Below are positions 1-8,448 of a stretch of DNA of 64,000 nucleotides, piece by piece. Made by a program: the position numbers and the translations under genes. This DNA comes from Comamonadaceae bacterium (GTDB lineage Bacteria > Pseudomonadota > Gammaproteobacteria > Burkholderiales > Burkholderiaceae_C): the NCBI GenBank assembly GCA_027486755.1, contig JAIXOM010000009.1:1-64000 (forward strand), read 5' to 3'. The notes beneath the pieces were generated by a model. The model saw nothing but the letters and a program-made list of their open reading frames with translations, was not told where the DNA came from and did not search any database. How positions within the stretch are numbered: position 1 is the first letter of the stretch; each line of letters begins with the position of its first letter.

Positions 1-266
1 ACGTCCACGTTCTTGATGCCCTGCTCGATCGCAGCGCGACCGGCGACTTCCGAAGCCACCTGAGCGGCAAAAGGGGTCGACTTGCGAGAGCCTTTGAAAC
101 CCTGACCACCCGACGAGGCCCAGGACAAGGCATTGCCCTGGCGGTCGGTGATGGTGATGATGGTGTTGTTGAAGGATGCGTGGATGTGGGCGATCCCATC
201 GGCCACATTCTTGCGAACCTTCTTGCGCACGCGCTGGGCGGCGTTGGAGCTAGGTGCTTTTGCCAT
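1..266 (-). CDS. rpsK: 30S ribosomal protein S11, 3'-truncated by window edge
   Basis: The reverse strand from the ATG at 266 reads [17 protein letters not shown] and continues with the S11 core, including [15 protein letters not shown] and the [17 protein letters not shown] stretch, until the window ends. S11 sits on the platform of the small subunit and contacts the 3' region of 16S rRNA near the E site. It begins 12 bases after rpsM, in the usual alpha-operon order. Only about 88 codons are present, so the C-terminus and the expected downstream rpsD, rpoA and rplQ are outside the window. Confidence 0.97.
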   Translation of the reverse strand, partial: MAKAPSSNAAQRVRKKVRKNVADGIAHIHASFNNTIITITDRQGNALSWASSGGQGFKGSRKSTPFAAQVASEVAGRAAIEQGIKNVD

Positions 267-278
267 GAGGTGCTTTCT

Positions 279-644
279 TTATTTCTTCAGAGCGGCGGCG
301 CCTTTGCGCGGACCCTTGCGGGTGCGGGCATTGGTTCGGGTGCGCTGACCACGCATGGGCAGGCCGCGGCGGTGGCGGAAGCCACGGTAGCAGCCGATGT
401 CCATCAAGCGCTTGATGTTCATGGTGGTTTCACGGCGCAGGTCACCCTCGATGGTGTACAGGCCGATCTGGTCACGGATCTTCTCGAGATCAGCGTCCGT
501 CAGGTCCTTGACCTTCTTGCTGTAGGCGATGCCGCAGGCTTCGCAAATCTTGCGAGCGCGGGTGCGACCAATGCCGTAAATAGCCGTCAGGCCGATTTCG
601 GCATGCTGATGCGGCGGAATGTTGATACCAGCGATACGAGCCAT
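279..644 (-). CDS. rpsM: 30S ribosomal protein S13
   Basis: This 121-residue protein starts [19 protein letters not shown] and ends in a basic tail rich in Arg and Lys, the normal length and layout of S13. It has the helix-two-turn-helix near residues 12-30 ([17 protein letters not shown]) and the [19 protein letters not shown] signature near residues 92-110. It lies in the head of the 30S subunit and contacts the P-site tRNA and bridges to the 50S. It follows rpmJ by 24 bases and precedes rpsK. Confidence 0.98.
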   Translation of the reverse strand: MARIAGINIPPHQHAEIGLTAIYGIGRTRARKICEACGIAYSKKVKDLTDADLEKIRDQIGLYTIEGDLRRETTMNIKRLMDIGCYRGFRHRRGLPMRGQRTRTNARTRKGPRKGAAALKK

Positions 645-668
645 AGCGTCCTCTTCAAATTCTTCAAA

Positions 669-782
669 TCAACCCTGGCGCTGCTTGTGGCGCGGGTCGG
701 TGCAGATAACCCGCACCACACCCTTGCGGCGGATGATCTTGCAGTTACGGCAAATTTTCTTAACCGAAGCTGAAACTCTCAT
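669..782 (-). CDS. rpmJ: 50S ribosomal protein L36
   Basis: A 37-codon gene reads [17 protein letters not shown] and ends [11 protein letters not shown]. The CxxC pair, a third Cys and the following His form the zinc ribbon of the C+ type of L36, so this is the zinc-binding copy. A good ribosome binding site (AGGAG, six bases before the ATG) supports the start. It lies between secY and rpsM with no infA beside it. It is a small 23S rRNA-binding protein of the large subunit. Confidence 0.97.
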   Translation of the reverse strand: MRVSASVKKICRNCKIIRRKGVVRVICTDPRHKQRQG

Positions 783-842
783 TTACTTCTCCTAAACACC
801 GACCACGCACGAAGCCATGGCCTTGAACCTTGCTAGAGCCGC

Positions 843-2153
843 TCAGGGGCCGGCTTTGAAACTGGCCTTCTTGAGCAGCGACTCATACTGTTGCGACATC
901 ATGTAGTTCTGCACCTGGGCCATGAAGTCCATGGTCACCACCACGATGATCAGCAGCGAGGTACCGCCAAAATAGAAGGGCACGTTGTACTTGAGAATCA
1001 GGAACTCGGGCAGCAAACACACGAAGGTGATGTAGATCGCGCCAGCCAGCGTCAGCCTGACCAAAATCTTGTCGATATAACGGGCAGTCTGATCGCCAGG
1101 GCGGATGCCAGGCACAAACGCCCCGCTCTTTTTCAGGTTGTCGGCTGTCTCACGGCTGTTGAAAACCAGAGCCGTGTAGAAAAAGCAGAAGAACACAATG
1201 GCCGTCGCATACAGCAGCACGTAAATCGGCTGTCCAGGAGCTAAGGTCGAGGCCAAGTCCTTGAGCCAAACCATGCTTTCGCCCGTCGAGAACCAACCCA
1301 CCACGGTGGCCGGCAACAAGATGATGGACGAGGCAAAGATGGGTGGAATCACGCCAGCCATATTGAGCTTGAGCGGCAGGTGCGAAGATTGCCCACCGTA
1401 GACCTTGTTGCCCACCTGACGACGGGCATAGTTGACCAAGATCTTGCGCTGCCCGCGCTCAACGAACACCACGAAGTAAGTCACCAGTGCCACCAGCACC
1501 ACGATCACCAGAGCCACCAAAATGCTCATGGCACCGGTGCGCACCAACTCCAGCAGACCACCCATGGCGCTGGGCAGGCCAGCGGCGATGCCTGCGAAAA
1601 TCAGAATCGAAATGCCGTTACCCAGACCGCGCTCGGTGATCTGCTCGCCCAACCACATCAGGAACATGGTGCCCGCAGTCAGGCTGACGACGGCCGTCAT
1701 GCGAAAGCCAAAGCCAGGAGCCAGCACCAGCCCGGGCGAGCTCTCCAGTGCAACAGCTATGCCCATGGACTGGAAAATGGCCAGGCCCAAGGTGCCGTAA
1801 CGGGTGTACTGGGTGATCTTGCGGCGACCGCCTTCGCCCTCTTTCTTGAGCTGCTCAAACGTCGGAACGACGTAGGTCAGCAGCTGCATGATGATCGAGG
1901 CAGAGATGTAGGGCATGATGCCCAGAGCGAATACCGTGAAGCGCTCGAGCGCACCACCCGAGAACATATTGAACAGGTTCAGGATGCCGCCCTGCTGGCC
2001 GAACAGCTGCTGCAGCTGACCTGCATCAATGCCCGGCACAGGAATGTGCGCGCCGATGCGATAAACCACAAGCGCCAGCAGCAAAAAGATCAGGCGCGCG
2101 CGCAGATCCCCGTACTTGCCGGTTTTTGCCAATGTTGCTGAACTGGTAGCCAC
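843..2153 (-). CDS. secY: preprotein translocase subunit SecY
   Basis: This 436-residue membrane protein is the channel subunit of the SecYEG translocon, which moves unfolded proteins across or into the inner membrane. The sequence shows about ten hydrophobic segments. Family hallmarks are [13 protein letters not shown] near residues 31-43 (first membrane segment and plug region), the [22 protein letters not shown] stretch near 66-88, and the cytosolic loop with [14 protein letters not shown]. The length is normal. It sits between rplO and rpmJ, its usual place at the end of the spc operon. Confidence 0.98.
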   Translation of the reverse strand: MATSSATLAKTGKYGDLRARLIFLLLALVVYRIGAHIPVPGIDAGQLQQLFGQQGGILNLFNMFSGGALERFTVFALGIMPYISASIIMQLLTYVVPTFEQLKKEGEGGRRKITQYTRYGTLGLAIFQSMGIAVALESSPGLVLAPGFGFRMTAVVSLTAGTMFLMWLGEQITERGLGNGISILIFAGIAAGLPSAMGGLLELVRTGAMSILVALVIVVLVALVTYFVVFVERGQRKILVNYARRQVGNKVYGGQSSHLPLKLNMAGVIPPIFASSIILLPATVVGWFSTGESMVWLKDLASTLAPGQPIYVLLYATAIVFFCFFYTALVFNSRETADNLKKSGAFVPGIRPGDQTARYIDKILVRLTLAGAIYITFVCLLPEFLILKYNVPFYFGGTSLLIIVVVTMDFMAQVQNYMMSQQYESLLKKASFKAGP

Positions 2154-2189
2154 GCTAGAGGTCTAAAGTTGTCGCTTGTCTGTGGGAAA

Positions 2190-2621
2190 TCAGGCGATCG
2201 AGCCGCCGGCGGCCTCAATGGCAGCCTTGGCACCGGCAGTGGCGCCTATGCCTTGCAGCTTGACCGCTTTGCTCAAGGTGCCGGTCTTGATGACCTTGAC
2301 CGTCTTGGCCAGTTGGCCGATCAGGCCTGCGCTTTTCAGCGCCGACACATCGACTTCGGCCAGGCCGAGCTGCTCGAGCGCGCCCAGGGTCACTTCGGCA
2401 TTGAACTGAAGCGACTGGGATTTAAAGCCACGCTTGGGCAGACGACGCTGCAAGGGCATCTGACCGCCCTCGAAGCCAACTTTGTGGTAGCCACCGGCGC
2501 GGGATTTTTGACCTTTGTGGCCGCGACCTGCGGTCTTGCCCAGGCCAGAGCCTATGCCACGGCCGACGCGGCGCTTGGCATGCTTGGCCCCAGAGGCCGG
2601 CTTGATGGAATTGAGTTGCAT
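2190..2621 (-). CDS. rplO: 50S ribosomal protein L15
   Basis: A 143-residue protein starts [20 protein letters not shown] and carries the basic glycine-rich extension [19 protein letters not shown] near residues 21-39, typical of L15. The C-terminal half matches the globular L15e/L18e-type domain. L15 is an assembly protein that contacts 23S rRNA and several neighbouring proteins. It lies 13 bases after rpmD and 36 bases before secY. Confidence 0.97.
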   Translation of the reverse strand: MQLNSIKPASGAKHAKRRVGRGIGSGLGKTAGRGHKGQKSRAGGYHKVGFEGGQMPLQRRLPKRGFKSQSLQFNAEVTLGALEQLGLAEVDVSALKSAGLIGQLAKTVKVIKTGTLSKAVKLQGIGATAGAKAAIEAAGGSIA

Positions 2622-2634
2622 GGTAGGCCGCCTA

Positions 2635-2817
2635 TTACAGAATCTTGACCAGGTAAGCGATCTTGTTGATCATGCCGCGCACAGCCGGCGTGTCCTCGAG
2701 CTCGCTGACGCTGTTGACACGGCGCAGGCCCAGTCCGCGCACGGTGGCGCGGTGAGACTGCTGCGTGCCGATAGGGCTGCGAACGAGCTGAACCTTGAGT
2801 TTGGGATGGGTCGTCAT
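2635..2817 (-). CDS. rpmD: 50S ribosomal protein L30
   Basis: This 60-residue protein has the compact L30 fold signature: [20 protein letters not shown] in the first half and [20 protein letters not shown] in the second. The length is the bacterial standard. It lies between rpsE and rplO with spacings of 11 and 13 bases, consistent with co-transcription and translational coupling. Confidence 0.96.
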   Translation of the reverse strand: MTTHPKLKVQLVRSPIGTQQSHRATVRGLGLRRVNSVSELEDTPAVRGMINKIAYLVKIL

Positions 2818-2828
2818 GGTGTGCCTCT

Positions 2829-3347
2829 TCAGCCGAGGATTTCTTCGACAGACTTGCCGCGCTTGGCCGCGATCTCAGCCGGCGTGGTCGATTTGTTGAG
2901 AGCGTCCATGGTGGCGCGCACCATATTGTAAGGATTGCTAGAACCGTGGCTCTTTGCCACGATGTCAGTGATACCCATCACCTCGAAAATCGCGCGCATA
3001 GGACCGCCAGCGATGATGCCCGTGCCCTTGGGGGCCGGCGCCATCATCACGGATGCAGCACCATGATGGCCTTCGACAGAATGGTGAATGGTGCCGCTAC
3101 GCAGCGAGACCTTGACCATATTGCGACGAGCCTCTTCCATGGCCTTTTGCACTGCAGCGGGCACTTCCTTGGACTTGCCCTTGCCCATGCCGACACGGCC
3201 ATCGCCGTCGCCAACCACGGTCAAGGCCGCAAAGCCCAGAATACGACCCCCTTTAACGACCTTGGTGACGCGGTTGACCGCGATCATCTTTTCCTTGAGG
3301 CCATCCTCAGGAGCGTCGTTTTGCGATTTAGCTTGAAACTTAGCCAT
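2829..3347 (-). CDS. rpsE: 30S ribosomal protein S5
   Basis: A 172-residue protein with the double-stranded-RNA-binding-like N-terminal domain ([20 protein letters not shown] near residues 25-44, then [20 protein letters not shown]) and the C-terminal S5 domain ([18 protein letters not shown]). S5 shapes the mRNA entry channel and contributes to decoding fidelity. The residues of the N-terminal loop linked to ribosomal ambiguity and spectinomycin binding are present in normal context. It lies 14 bases after rplR. Confidence 0.98.
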   Translation of the reverse strand: MAKFQAKSQNDAPEDGLKEKMIAVNRVTKVVKGGRILGFAALTVVGDGDGRVGMGKGKSKEVPAAVQKAMEEARRNMVKVSLRSGTIHHSVEGHHGAASVMMAPAPKGTGIIAGGPMRAIFEVMGITDIVAKSHGSSNPYNMVRATMDALNKSTTPAEIAAKRGKSVEEILG

Positions 3348-3361
3348 ATTTCGTATCCTGC

Positions 3362-3727
3362 TTAGAACTGCAAGCCAGCTTCACGGGCTGCCTCGGCCAA
3401 GGCCTTGACACGGCCGTGATAGGCGAAACCGGAGCGGTCGAAGGCGACTTTCTCGACACCTGCGGCCTTGGCCTTCTCGGCAATCCGGCGGCCTATGGTT
3501 TGAGCCGCAGCCACATTGCCACCCTTGCCGGAAGCACCCAGACTCTGACGGACCTCGACCTCGGCGGTCGATGCACTGGCAATCACCTGATGGCCGTCGC
3601 CCGACACCACACTGGCGTAGATGTGCAAGTTCGTGCGGTTCACCATCAGACGGGCCACGCCCTGCTGGGCAATACGCACACGGGTCTGACGGGCACGGCG
3701 AAGGCGCTGCTCTTTCTTGGTCAACAT
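3362..3727 (-). CDS. rplR: 50S ribosomal protein L18
   Basis: This 121-residue protein starts [19 protein letters not shown], the basic N-terminal tail that binds 5S rRNA. It continues with the L18 core ([16 protein letters not shown], then the [22 protein letters not shown] segment) and ends with the conserved [26 protein letters not shown] region. It brings 5S rRNA into the central protuberance with L5 and L25. It is placed between rplF and rpsE. Confidence 0.97.
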   Translation of the reverse strand: MLTKKEQRLRRARQTRVRIAQQGVARLMVNRTNLHIYASVVSGDGHQVIASASTAEVEVRQSLGASGKGGNVAAAQTIGRRIAEKAKAAGVEKVAFDRSGFAYHGRVKALAEAAREAGLQF

Positions 3728-3738
3728 GATGCAGCTCC

Positions 3739-4272
3739 TTACTTCTTCTTGGTTTCTTTGATGACGATCGTCTCGTCCGAATACCGGATGCCCTTGCCCT
3801 TGTAGGGCTCTGGCGGACGAACGGCACGCACCTCGGCAGCGATCTGGCCGACGCGCTGGCGGTCAAAGCCCTTGATCAGCACTTCGGTAGGCGTCGGGGT
3901 CTCGACCTTGATACCGGCAGGCATATCCATCACCACCGGGTGGGAATAACCGACAGTCAGGTTGAGCTTGTTGCCCTGCGCCTGAGCCTTGTAGCCCACG
4001 CCAACCAGGTTAAGCTTCTTTTCGAAACCCTTGGCCACGCCCGTCACCATGTTGTTAACCAGCTGGCGCATGGTGCCGCTCATGGCGTCTGCCTGGCGCG
4101 AATCATCCGCAGCCACGAAGATGAGCTTGCCACCCTCATTCTTGACCGTCACCAGTGCGCTCTGGGCCAGCGACAAGGCCCCCAGGGCGCCTTTGACACT
4201 GATCTGATCTTCTTTGATTGCCACGTCCACACCTTGCGGTACGACGACGGGGTTCTTGCCTACTCGAGACAT
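3739..4272 (-). CDS. rplF: 50S ribosomal protein L6
   Basis: A 177-residue protein with two related L6 domains. It starts [17 protein letters not shown] and carries the family signature [14 protein letters not shown] near the C-terminus (residues about 154-167). It binds 23S rRNA near the sarcin-ricin loop. It is 25 bases downstream of rpsH and 11 bases upstream of rplR. Confidence 0.98.
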   Translation of the reverse strand: MSRVGKNPVVVPQGVDVAIKEDQISVKGALGALSLAQSALVTVKNEGGKLIFVAADDSRQADAMSGTMRQLVNNMVTGVAKGFEKKLNLVGVGYKAQAQGNKLNLTVGYSHPVVMDMPAGIKVETPTPTEVLIKGFDRQRVGQIAAEVRAVRPPEPYKGKGIRYSDETIVIKETKKK

Positions 4273-4297
4273 CTTGATGTTCCTTTCTGTCCCGGCC

Positions 4298-4693
4298 TTA
4301 AGCCACGTAGCACAAGACTTCGCCGCCGACGCCAGTGGCTCGGGCCTTGCGATCGGTCATGACGCCCTTGGGCGTGGTGACGATGGCCACACCCAGACCG
4401 TTCATGACCTGGGGGATAGCGCTGCTGCCTTTGTAAACACGCAGGCCGGGGCGACTGACGCGCTCGATGCGCTCGATCACTGGGCGGCCGGCGTAATACT
4501 TCAACGCAATTTCCAACTGCGGACGGCCGTCATCGCTCTTGACCTGGAAGCCATCGATATAACCCTCGTCCTTGAGGACCTGGGCGATAGCCACCTTGAC
4601 TTTGGACGAAGGCACCAGCACCGAGGTCTTCTCGACCATCTGTGCATTGCGGATACGCGTCAGCATATCGGCGATGGGATCACTCATGCTCAT
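4298..4693 (-). CDS. rpsH: 30S ribosomal protein S8
   Basis: This 131-residue protein begins [20 protein letters not shown] and ends with the conserved GEVLCYVA. S8 is a primary 16S rRNA-binding protein and, in the E. coli spc operon, the translational repressor of the operon through a site at the rplE start. The first ATG (4693) is chosen because GGAG lies seven bases before it; a second ATG six bases later would remove two residues. Whether a repressor site exists here was not established. Confidence 0.97.
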   Translation of the reverse strand: MSMSDPIADMLTRIRNAQMVEKTSVLVPSSKVKVAIAQVLKDEGYIDGFQVKSDDGRPQLEIALKYYAGRPVIERIERVSRPGLRVYKGSSAIPQVMNGLGVAIVTTPKGVMTDRKARATGVGGEVLCYVA

Positions 4694-4710
4694 AAAAGTT
4701 CTCCGGGTGC

Positions 4711-5016
4711 TTACCAGCTGGCCTTGGTGATACCGGGGATGTCCCCAGCAAACGCCAGCTCACGGATCTTGCCGCGGGCCAGACCGAATTGACGGAAGGT
4801 GCCACGCGGACGACCCGTGATAGCGCAGCGGTTGCGCTGACGCGTCGGGTTGGCATTGCGGGGCAACTTTTGCAGGTCCAGGCGGGCGAGCGCACGCTCG
4901 TCGTCGGAACGCTTAGCGTCGCCGGCGATGGCCTTGAGTTCAGCATATTTCTTGGCGAACTTAGCTGCGAGCTTGTCGCGCTTGAGTTCACGTTGCAGCA
5001 GAGCTTTTTTTGCCAT
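4711..5016 (-). CDS. rpsN: 30S ribosomal protein S14 (zinc-free type)
   Basis: A 101-residue protein starts [20 protein letters not shown] and contains [20 protein letters not shown] and [18 protein letters not shown], the S14 signature. The length of 101 and the lack of the two CxxC pairs mark the C-minus, zinc-independent form. An in-frame ATG 57 bases upstream was rejected because the extra residues are not S14 and would run into rplE. It is 11 bases after rplE. Confidence 0.97.
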   Translation of the reverse strand: MAKKALLQRELKRDKLAAKFAKKYAELKAIAGDAKRSDDERALARLDLQKLPRNANPTRQRNRCAITGRPRGTFRQFGLARGKIRELAFAGDIPGITKASW

Positions 5017-5027
5017 GGTGCGCGCCT

Positions 5028-5573
5028 TCAGTTCTTGAACGGGAAACGGAAAGCGGCGAGCAGTGCTTTGCACTCATCGTCAGACCTGGCCGTTGTGGTG
5101 ATGCTGATGTTCAGGCCGCGCAGGGCGTCGACCTTGTCGTATTCGATCTCGGGGAAGATGATCTGCTCCTTGACCCCGATGTTGTAGTTGCCGCGGCCGT
5201 CGAAGGCGCGACCGGAGATACCCCGGAAGTCACGCACACGAGGCAGGGCCACAGTAACGAAGCGGTCCAGGAATTCATACATGCGCACGCCACGCAGAGT
5301 GACCATGCAACCGATGGGCAGACCTTCGCGGATCTTAAAGCCAGCGATGGCTTTCTTGGCCTTGGTCACTACAGGCTTTTGACCAGCAATCTTGGTCAGG
5401 TCGCCCACGGCGTTGTCCATGACCTTCTTGTCGGCAACGGCTTCACTGACACCCATGTTCAGGGTGATCTTGGTGATGCGCGGCACCTGCATGGGAGAGG
5501 TGTAGCCAAACTTTTCGATCAGGGCCGGCGCGATCTTTTCGCGATAGAGAGCTTGCAAGCGAGCCATGGTCAT
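5028..5573 (-). CDS. rplE: 50S ribosomal protein L5
   Basis: This 181-residue protein reads [20 protein letters not shown] and holds the 5S rRNA-binding segment [19 protein letters not shown] near residues 34-52. The C-terminal [21 protein letters not shown] is typical. The chosen ATG overlaps the rplX stop by four bases (ATGA), suggesting coupled translation; a second ATG two codons later is also possible. L5 forms the central protuberance with 5S rRNA and L18. Confidence 0.98.
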   Translation of the reverse strand: MTMARLQALYREKIAPALIEKFGYTSPMQVPRITKITLNMGVSEAVADKKVMDNAVGDLTKIAGQKPVVTKAKKAIAGFKIREGLPIGCMVTLRGVRMYEFLDRFVTVALPRVRDFRGISGRAFDGRGNYNIGVKEQIIFPEIEYDKVDALRGLNISITTTARSDDECKALLAAFRFPFKN

Positions 5574-5890
5574 GCACCCTTGATTTCTTCGCCGCTGGAC
5601 TTGAAGACGCGAACCTTCTTGCCGTCAGCGAGCAACTTAATACCAACCCGATCTGCCTTACCGGCAGCGGCGTTGTAGATCGCCAAGTTGGACTGATGGA
5701 TGGGCATGCTCTTTTCAACAATGCCGCCGGTCGTACCCTTCATGGGGTTGGGCTTGGTGTGCTTTTTCACCAGGTTGATGCCCTCGACCAGCAGGTGGTC
5801 CTCGCCCGAGCGCAGCGACACTTTGCCGCGTTTGCCCTTGTCCCGGCCGGCAATGACGATGACTTCGTCGCCCTTAATTAACTTGTTCAT
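5570..5890 (-). CDS. rplX: 50S ribosomal protein L24
   Basis: A 106-residue protein with the KOW motif near residues 7-34 ([19 protein letters not shown]) and the following [19 protein letters not shown] segment of L24. L24 initiates 50S assembly near the peptide exit tunnel. The gene is 11 bases after rplN and overlaps rplE by four bases. Confidence 0.97.
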   Translation of the reverse strand: MNKLIKGDEVIVIAGRDKGKRGKVSLRSGEDHLLVEGINLVKKHTKPNPMKGTTGGIVEKSMPIHQSNLAIYNAAAGKADRVGIKLLADGKKVRVFKSSGEEIKGA

Positions 5891-5901
5891 GGTGGAGGTC
5901 C

Positions 5902-6270
5902 TTACAGAACTTCAGGCGCCAGCGAGACGATCTTCATGAAGCGCTCAGTGCGCAATTCGCGCGTGACAGGCCCGAAGATGCGAGTGCCAATGGGCTCGAG
6001 CTTGGCGTTGAGCAAGACGGCAGCATTGCCGTCGAACTTAACGAGCGAGCCATCGCCACGGCGAATGCCCTTGGCGGTGCGCACCACAACGGCGCTGTAG
6101 ACCTCGCCTTTTTTCACCCGGCCCCGCGGGGCGGCTTCCTTGATGCTGACCTTGATGACATCGCCCACACTGGCATAGCGACGCTTGGAGCCTCCAAGCA
6201 CCTTGATGCACATGACGGACTTGGCACCCGTGTTGTCAGCAACATCGAGTTTCGATTGCGTTTGAATCAT
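5902..6270 (-). CDS. rplN: 50S ribosomal protein L14
   Basis: This 122-residue protein starts [20 protein letters not shown] and ends [13 protein letters not shown], the full L14. An in-frame ATG 105 bases upstream was rejected because the added residues are outside the L14 family. L14 lies at the subunit interface and contacts 16S rRNA helix 14. It is the first gene of this operon: the next gene upstream is proC on the other strand, not rpsQ. Transcription probably starts near 6452, leaving a leader of about 180 bases. Confidence 0.98.
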   Translation of the reverse strand: MIQTQSKLDVADNTGAKSVMCIKVLGGSKRRYASVGDVIKVSIKEAAPRGRVKKGEVYSAVVVRTAKGIRRGDGSLVKFDGNAAVLLNAKLEPIGTRIFGPVTRELRTERFMKIVSLAPEVL

Positions 6271-6458
6271 TTGATAGTTCCCAACTTGTCCTGGCAGGAT
6301 CGCCGGCCGGCTTAACACCGATCGGCTGGCCCTGGGCCAGTCAGTCTTGGGCCCGTCGTCCACCTGGCAAACCACTCGCCAGACTTTCGATTGGGCTTTG
6401 CTTTCCGCTTTACTTATCGACCTTCGCTATCTGCTGTTTTCAAAAAGCGAAGCCGACA

Positions 6459-6487
6459 ACTATAACCCGTCTTGTCTTTGCCGTCAA
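6459..6487 (-). promoter_or_regulatory. strong sigma70-type promoter of the rplN ribosomal operon
   Basis: Read on the minus strand, a TTGACG box (6482-6487) and a TATAGT box (6459-6464) are separated by exactly 17 bases. This is close to the sigma70 consensus and stands about 190 bases before the rplN start. The leader also contains a perfect small inverted repeat at 6326-6340 (CTGGCCC, one base, GGGCCAG). A ribosomal-protein operon promoter of this strength is expected here. No transcription start was measured. Confidence 0.8.
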
Positions 6488-6609
6488 CAGGCGTCGTCAT
6501 TTGCCGCGATCTACCCCGTCCTCAGCCCCCGATCAGGCCTGGCTTACTTCTAGAAATAGCCATCGCGGGGTGCCTGGCCAAGCCGATTGTCCGCCGGGCG
6601 ACCCTTGTT

Positions 6610-6628
6610 TTGCACCGATTTGGTGCAA
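6610..6628. promoter_or_regulatory. NtrC-like palindrome upstream of proC
   Basis: TTGCACCGATTTGGTGCAA is a perfect inverted repeat of seven bases around a five-base centre. Its inner 17 bases match the NtrC (GlnG) binding consensus TGCACCA-N3-TGGTGCA at all specified positions but one. It lies 75-93 bases before the proC start and 28 bases before a possible sigma54 element. The rest of the 6271-6702 interval holds the rplN leader and promoter and no gene that I can support. Confidence 0.5.
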
Positions 6629-6637
6629 TTGGGAGAC

Positions 6638-6653
6638 TGGGCTGGGCTCTGCT
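6638..6653 (+). promoter_or_regulatory. possible sigma54 (-24/-12) promoter of proC
   Basis: TGGGCTGGGCTCTGCT has the invariant GG and GC dinucleotides spaced by ten bases and agrees with the TGGCACG-N4-TTGCW consensus at 8 of 12 specified positions. A start near 6664 would leave a leader of about 39 bases before proC. The same stretch can be read as a weak sigma70 promoter (TTGGGA, 18 bases, TAACCT), so the assignment rests mainly on the neighbouring NtrC-like site. Confidence 0.3.
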
Positions 6654-6702
6654 AACCTAGGATCAGCCTTTCCGCCCCTTCGGGCCTCCTTTCCCCCATC
6701 CC

Positions 6703-7536
6703 ATGACCAGCCCAACAAACATCCCCCGTTCCATCGCCTTCATCGGCGGCGGCAATATGGCCACCGCTCTGATCGGCGGCCTATGCCGGCAAGGCATGAC
6801 CGGTCAGCAAATCTGGGTGGTCGAGCCCCAGCCCGAGCAGCGCGAGCGTCTGCAAAGCCAGTGGGGCGTGCAGACGCTGGGCAGCGCCGGCGCAGAACTG
6901 GCCGGCTGCGAATTGGTGGTGTGGGCCGTCAAGCCCCAGATATTCGCGCAGGCTGCCGAGCAAGCCGGGCCGCATGTGAGGTCAGCGCTGCAGCTGAGCG
7001 TGGCCGCCGGCATAGGCACCGACACGCTGGCGCGCTGGCTGAGCAGCGAACGCATCGTTCGGGCCATGCCCAACACGCCCGCGCTGATCGGGCGCGGCAT
7101 CACCGGCCTGTACGCCCGCCCTGCGGTCAGCAGCGCCGAGCGCGAGTCCATCGCAGCGGTGATCGCCCCGACCGGCCCCGCGCTGTGGCTGGAGCGCGAG
7201 GAGCTGCTCGATGCGGTCACCGCGCTATCGGGCTCCGGGCCGGCCTATGTGTTTTATTTCTTAGAGGCCATGATCGAGGCTGGCACCGACATGGGCCTGG
7301 CGCCCGAGCAGTCGCGCCAGCTGGCCTTGGCCACCTTTGGCGGCGCCTGTGCGCTGGCGGGCGACTCGCCCGAGTCGCCCGCGGTGCTGCGCGAGCGGGT
7401 CACCTCCAAGGGCGGCACCACCTACGCGGCCCTGAGCGCCATGCAGGCGGCCGACATGAAGGAGCACTTCATGGCCGCCATCCGGGCCGCGCAGGCCCGC
7501 GCGCAGGAGCTGGGGCAAGAATTCGGCCGCAGCTAA
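6703..7536 (+). CDS. proC: pyrroline-5-carboxylate reductase
   Basis: A 277-residue cytosolic enzyme for the last step of proline synthesis, reducing 1-pyrroline-5-carboxylate with NAD(P)H. The N-terminal Rossmann motif IAFIGGGNMATALIGG lies near residues 11-26. The family signature region is clear further on: RAMPNTPALIGRGITGLY near 114-131, SGSGPAYVFYFLEAM near 171-185 and the C-terminal TSKGGTTYAAL. The length is normal. It is divergent from rplN and convergent with ubiA, which ends 22 bases downstream. An NtrC-like site upstream suggests possible nitrogen control. Confidence 0.95.
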   Translation: MTSPTNIPRSIAFIGGGNMATALIGGLCRQGMTGQQIWVVEPQPEQRERLQSQWGVQTLGSAGAELAGCELVVWAVKPQIFAQAAEQAGPHVRSALQLSVAAGIGTDTLARWLSSERIVRAMPNTPALIGRGITGLYARPAVSSAERESIAAVIAPTGPALWLEREELLDAVTALSGSGPAYVFYFLEAMIEAGTDMGLAPEQSRQLALATFGGACALAGDSPESPAVLRERVTSKGGTTYAALSAMQAADMKEHFMAAIRAAQARAQELGQEFGRS

Positions 7537-7557
7537 GACGCAGCGCCTTGGCTGAGC

Positions 7558-8430
7558 TCAGACCGACAGCGCCACCCCCAGAAAAACCGTCAGCCCCAGC
7601 CAGTGGTTCATGCGAAAGGCCAGGAAGCAGGCCTGACGCTCGCGGTGGCGAATCAGCCAGCCATGCCATAGCGCCTGAGCCGCGGCAAGACCGAGGGCGA
7701 GCCACAGCCAGACCGAGCGCTGTGGCGCATCAAGCACCCAGGCCCAGATCAGCAGATAAGCCGCATAGAAAGCCAAGACGGCCGGCACGTCCCAACGGCC
7801 CAGCGTAATGGCCGAGGTCTTCATGCCGATGCGAAGGTCGTCGTCGCGGTCGACCATGGCGTACTCGGTGTCGTAGGCCAGCACCCAAAACAAATTGCCC
7901 AGCAGCAGCCACAGCGCCTGCGGTGGCACCTGGCCTTGCACTGCCGCGTAGGCCATGGGGATGCCGAAGCTAAAGGCCACACCCAGCACAGCCTGGGGCA
8001 TGGCCACGAAGCGTTTGGCATAGGGGTAGGCGATGGCCACCGCCAGCGCAGCGAAGGACCAAGCGATGGCCGTGGCCTGGGTGGTGAGCACCAAGGCGAA
8101 AGCGGCCAGCGCCAGCACCGCGCCAAAGACCAGCGCCTGCCTGACCGACAGCGCGCCGCGCGTGACCGGCCGCTGGGCGGTGCGCTTGACATGGCGGTCA
8201 AAGTCGCGATCGGCCACATCGTTGATGCAGCAGCCGGCGCTGCGCATCAAGACAGTGCCCAGCACGAACACCAGCAGCAGATGCCAGCCCGGGAAACCGC
8301 CAGCGGCCAGCCACAGGGCAGACAACGTGGGCCACAGCAGCAGCAGCCAGCCAGCCGGCCGGTTCCAGCGGATCAGGTCCAGGTAAAGCTGCCACCGAGA
8401 TGGCTGGGGTTCGACGGGCAGGTCGGACAT
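7558..8430 (-). CDS. ubiA: 4-hydroxybenzoate polyprenyltransferase
   Basis: A 290-residue integral membrane prenyltransferase that attaches the polyprenyl tail to 4-hydroxybenzoate in ubiquinone synthesis. The two aspartate-rich motifs that bind Mg-diphosphate are intact: NDVADRDFD at residues 70-78 and [13 protein letters not shown] at 186-198. About eight hydrophobic segments follow the family pattern. It lies 18 bases after oxyR, with recG before that, an arrangement common in Burkholderiales. The separation from other ubi genes is not unusual. Confidence 0.94.
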   Translation of the reverse strand: MSDLPVEPQPSRWQLYLDLIRWNRPAGWLLLLWPTLSALWLAAGGFPGWHLLLVFVLGTVLMRSAGCCINDVADRDFDRHVKRTAQRPVTRGALSVRQALVFGAVLALAAFALVLTTQATAIAWSFAALAVAIAYPYAKRFVAMPQAVLGVAFSFGIPMAYAAVQGQVPPQALWLLLGNLFWVLAYDTEYAMVDRDDDLRIGMKTSAITLGRWDVPAVLAFYAAYLLIWAWVLDAPQRSVWLWLALGLAAAQALWHGWLIRHRERQACFLAFRMNHWLGLTVFLGVALSV

Positions 8431-8448
8431 ATTGCGCCAGCTTGCGCC

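Noticed and set aside
783-842. Possible infA between secY and rpmJ
   Set aside because: The gap is 60 bases and holds only the rpmJ ribosome binding site and leader.
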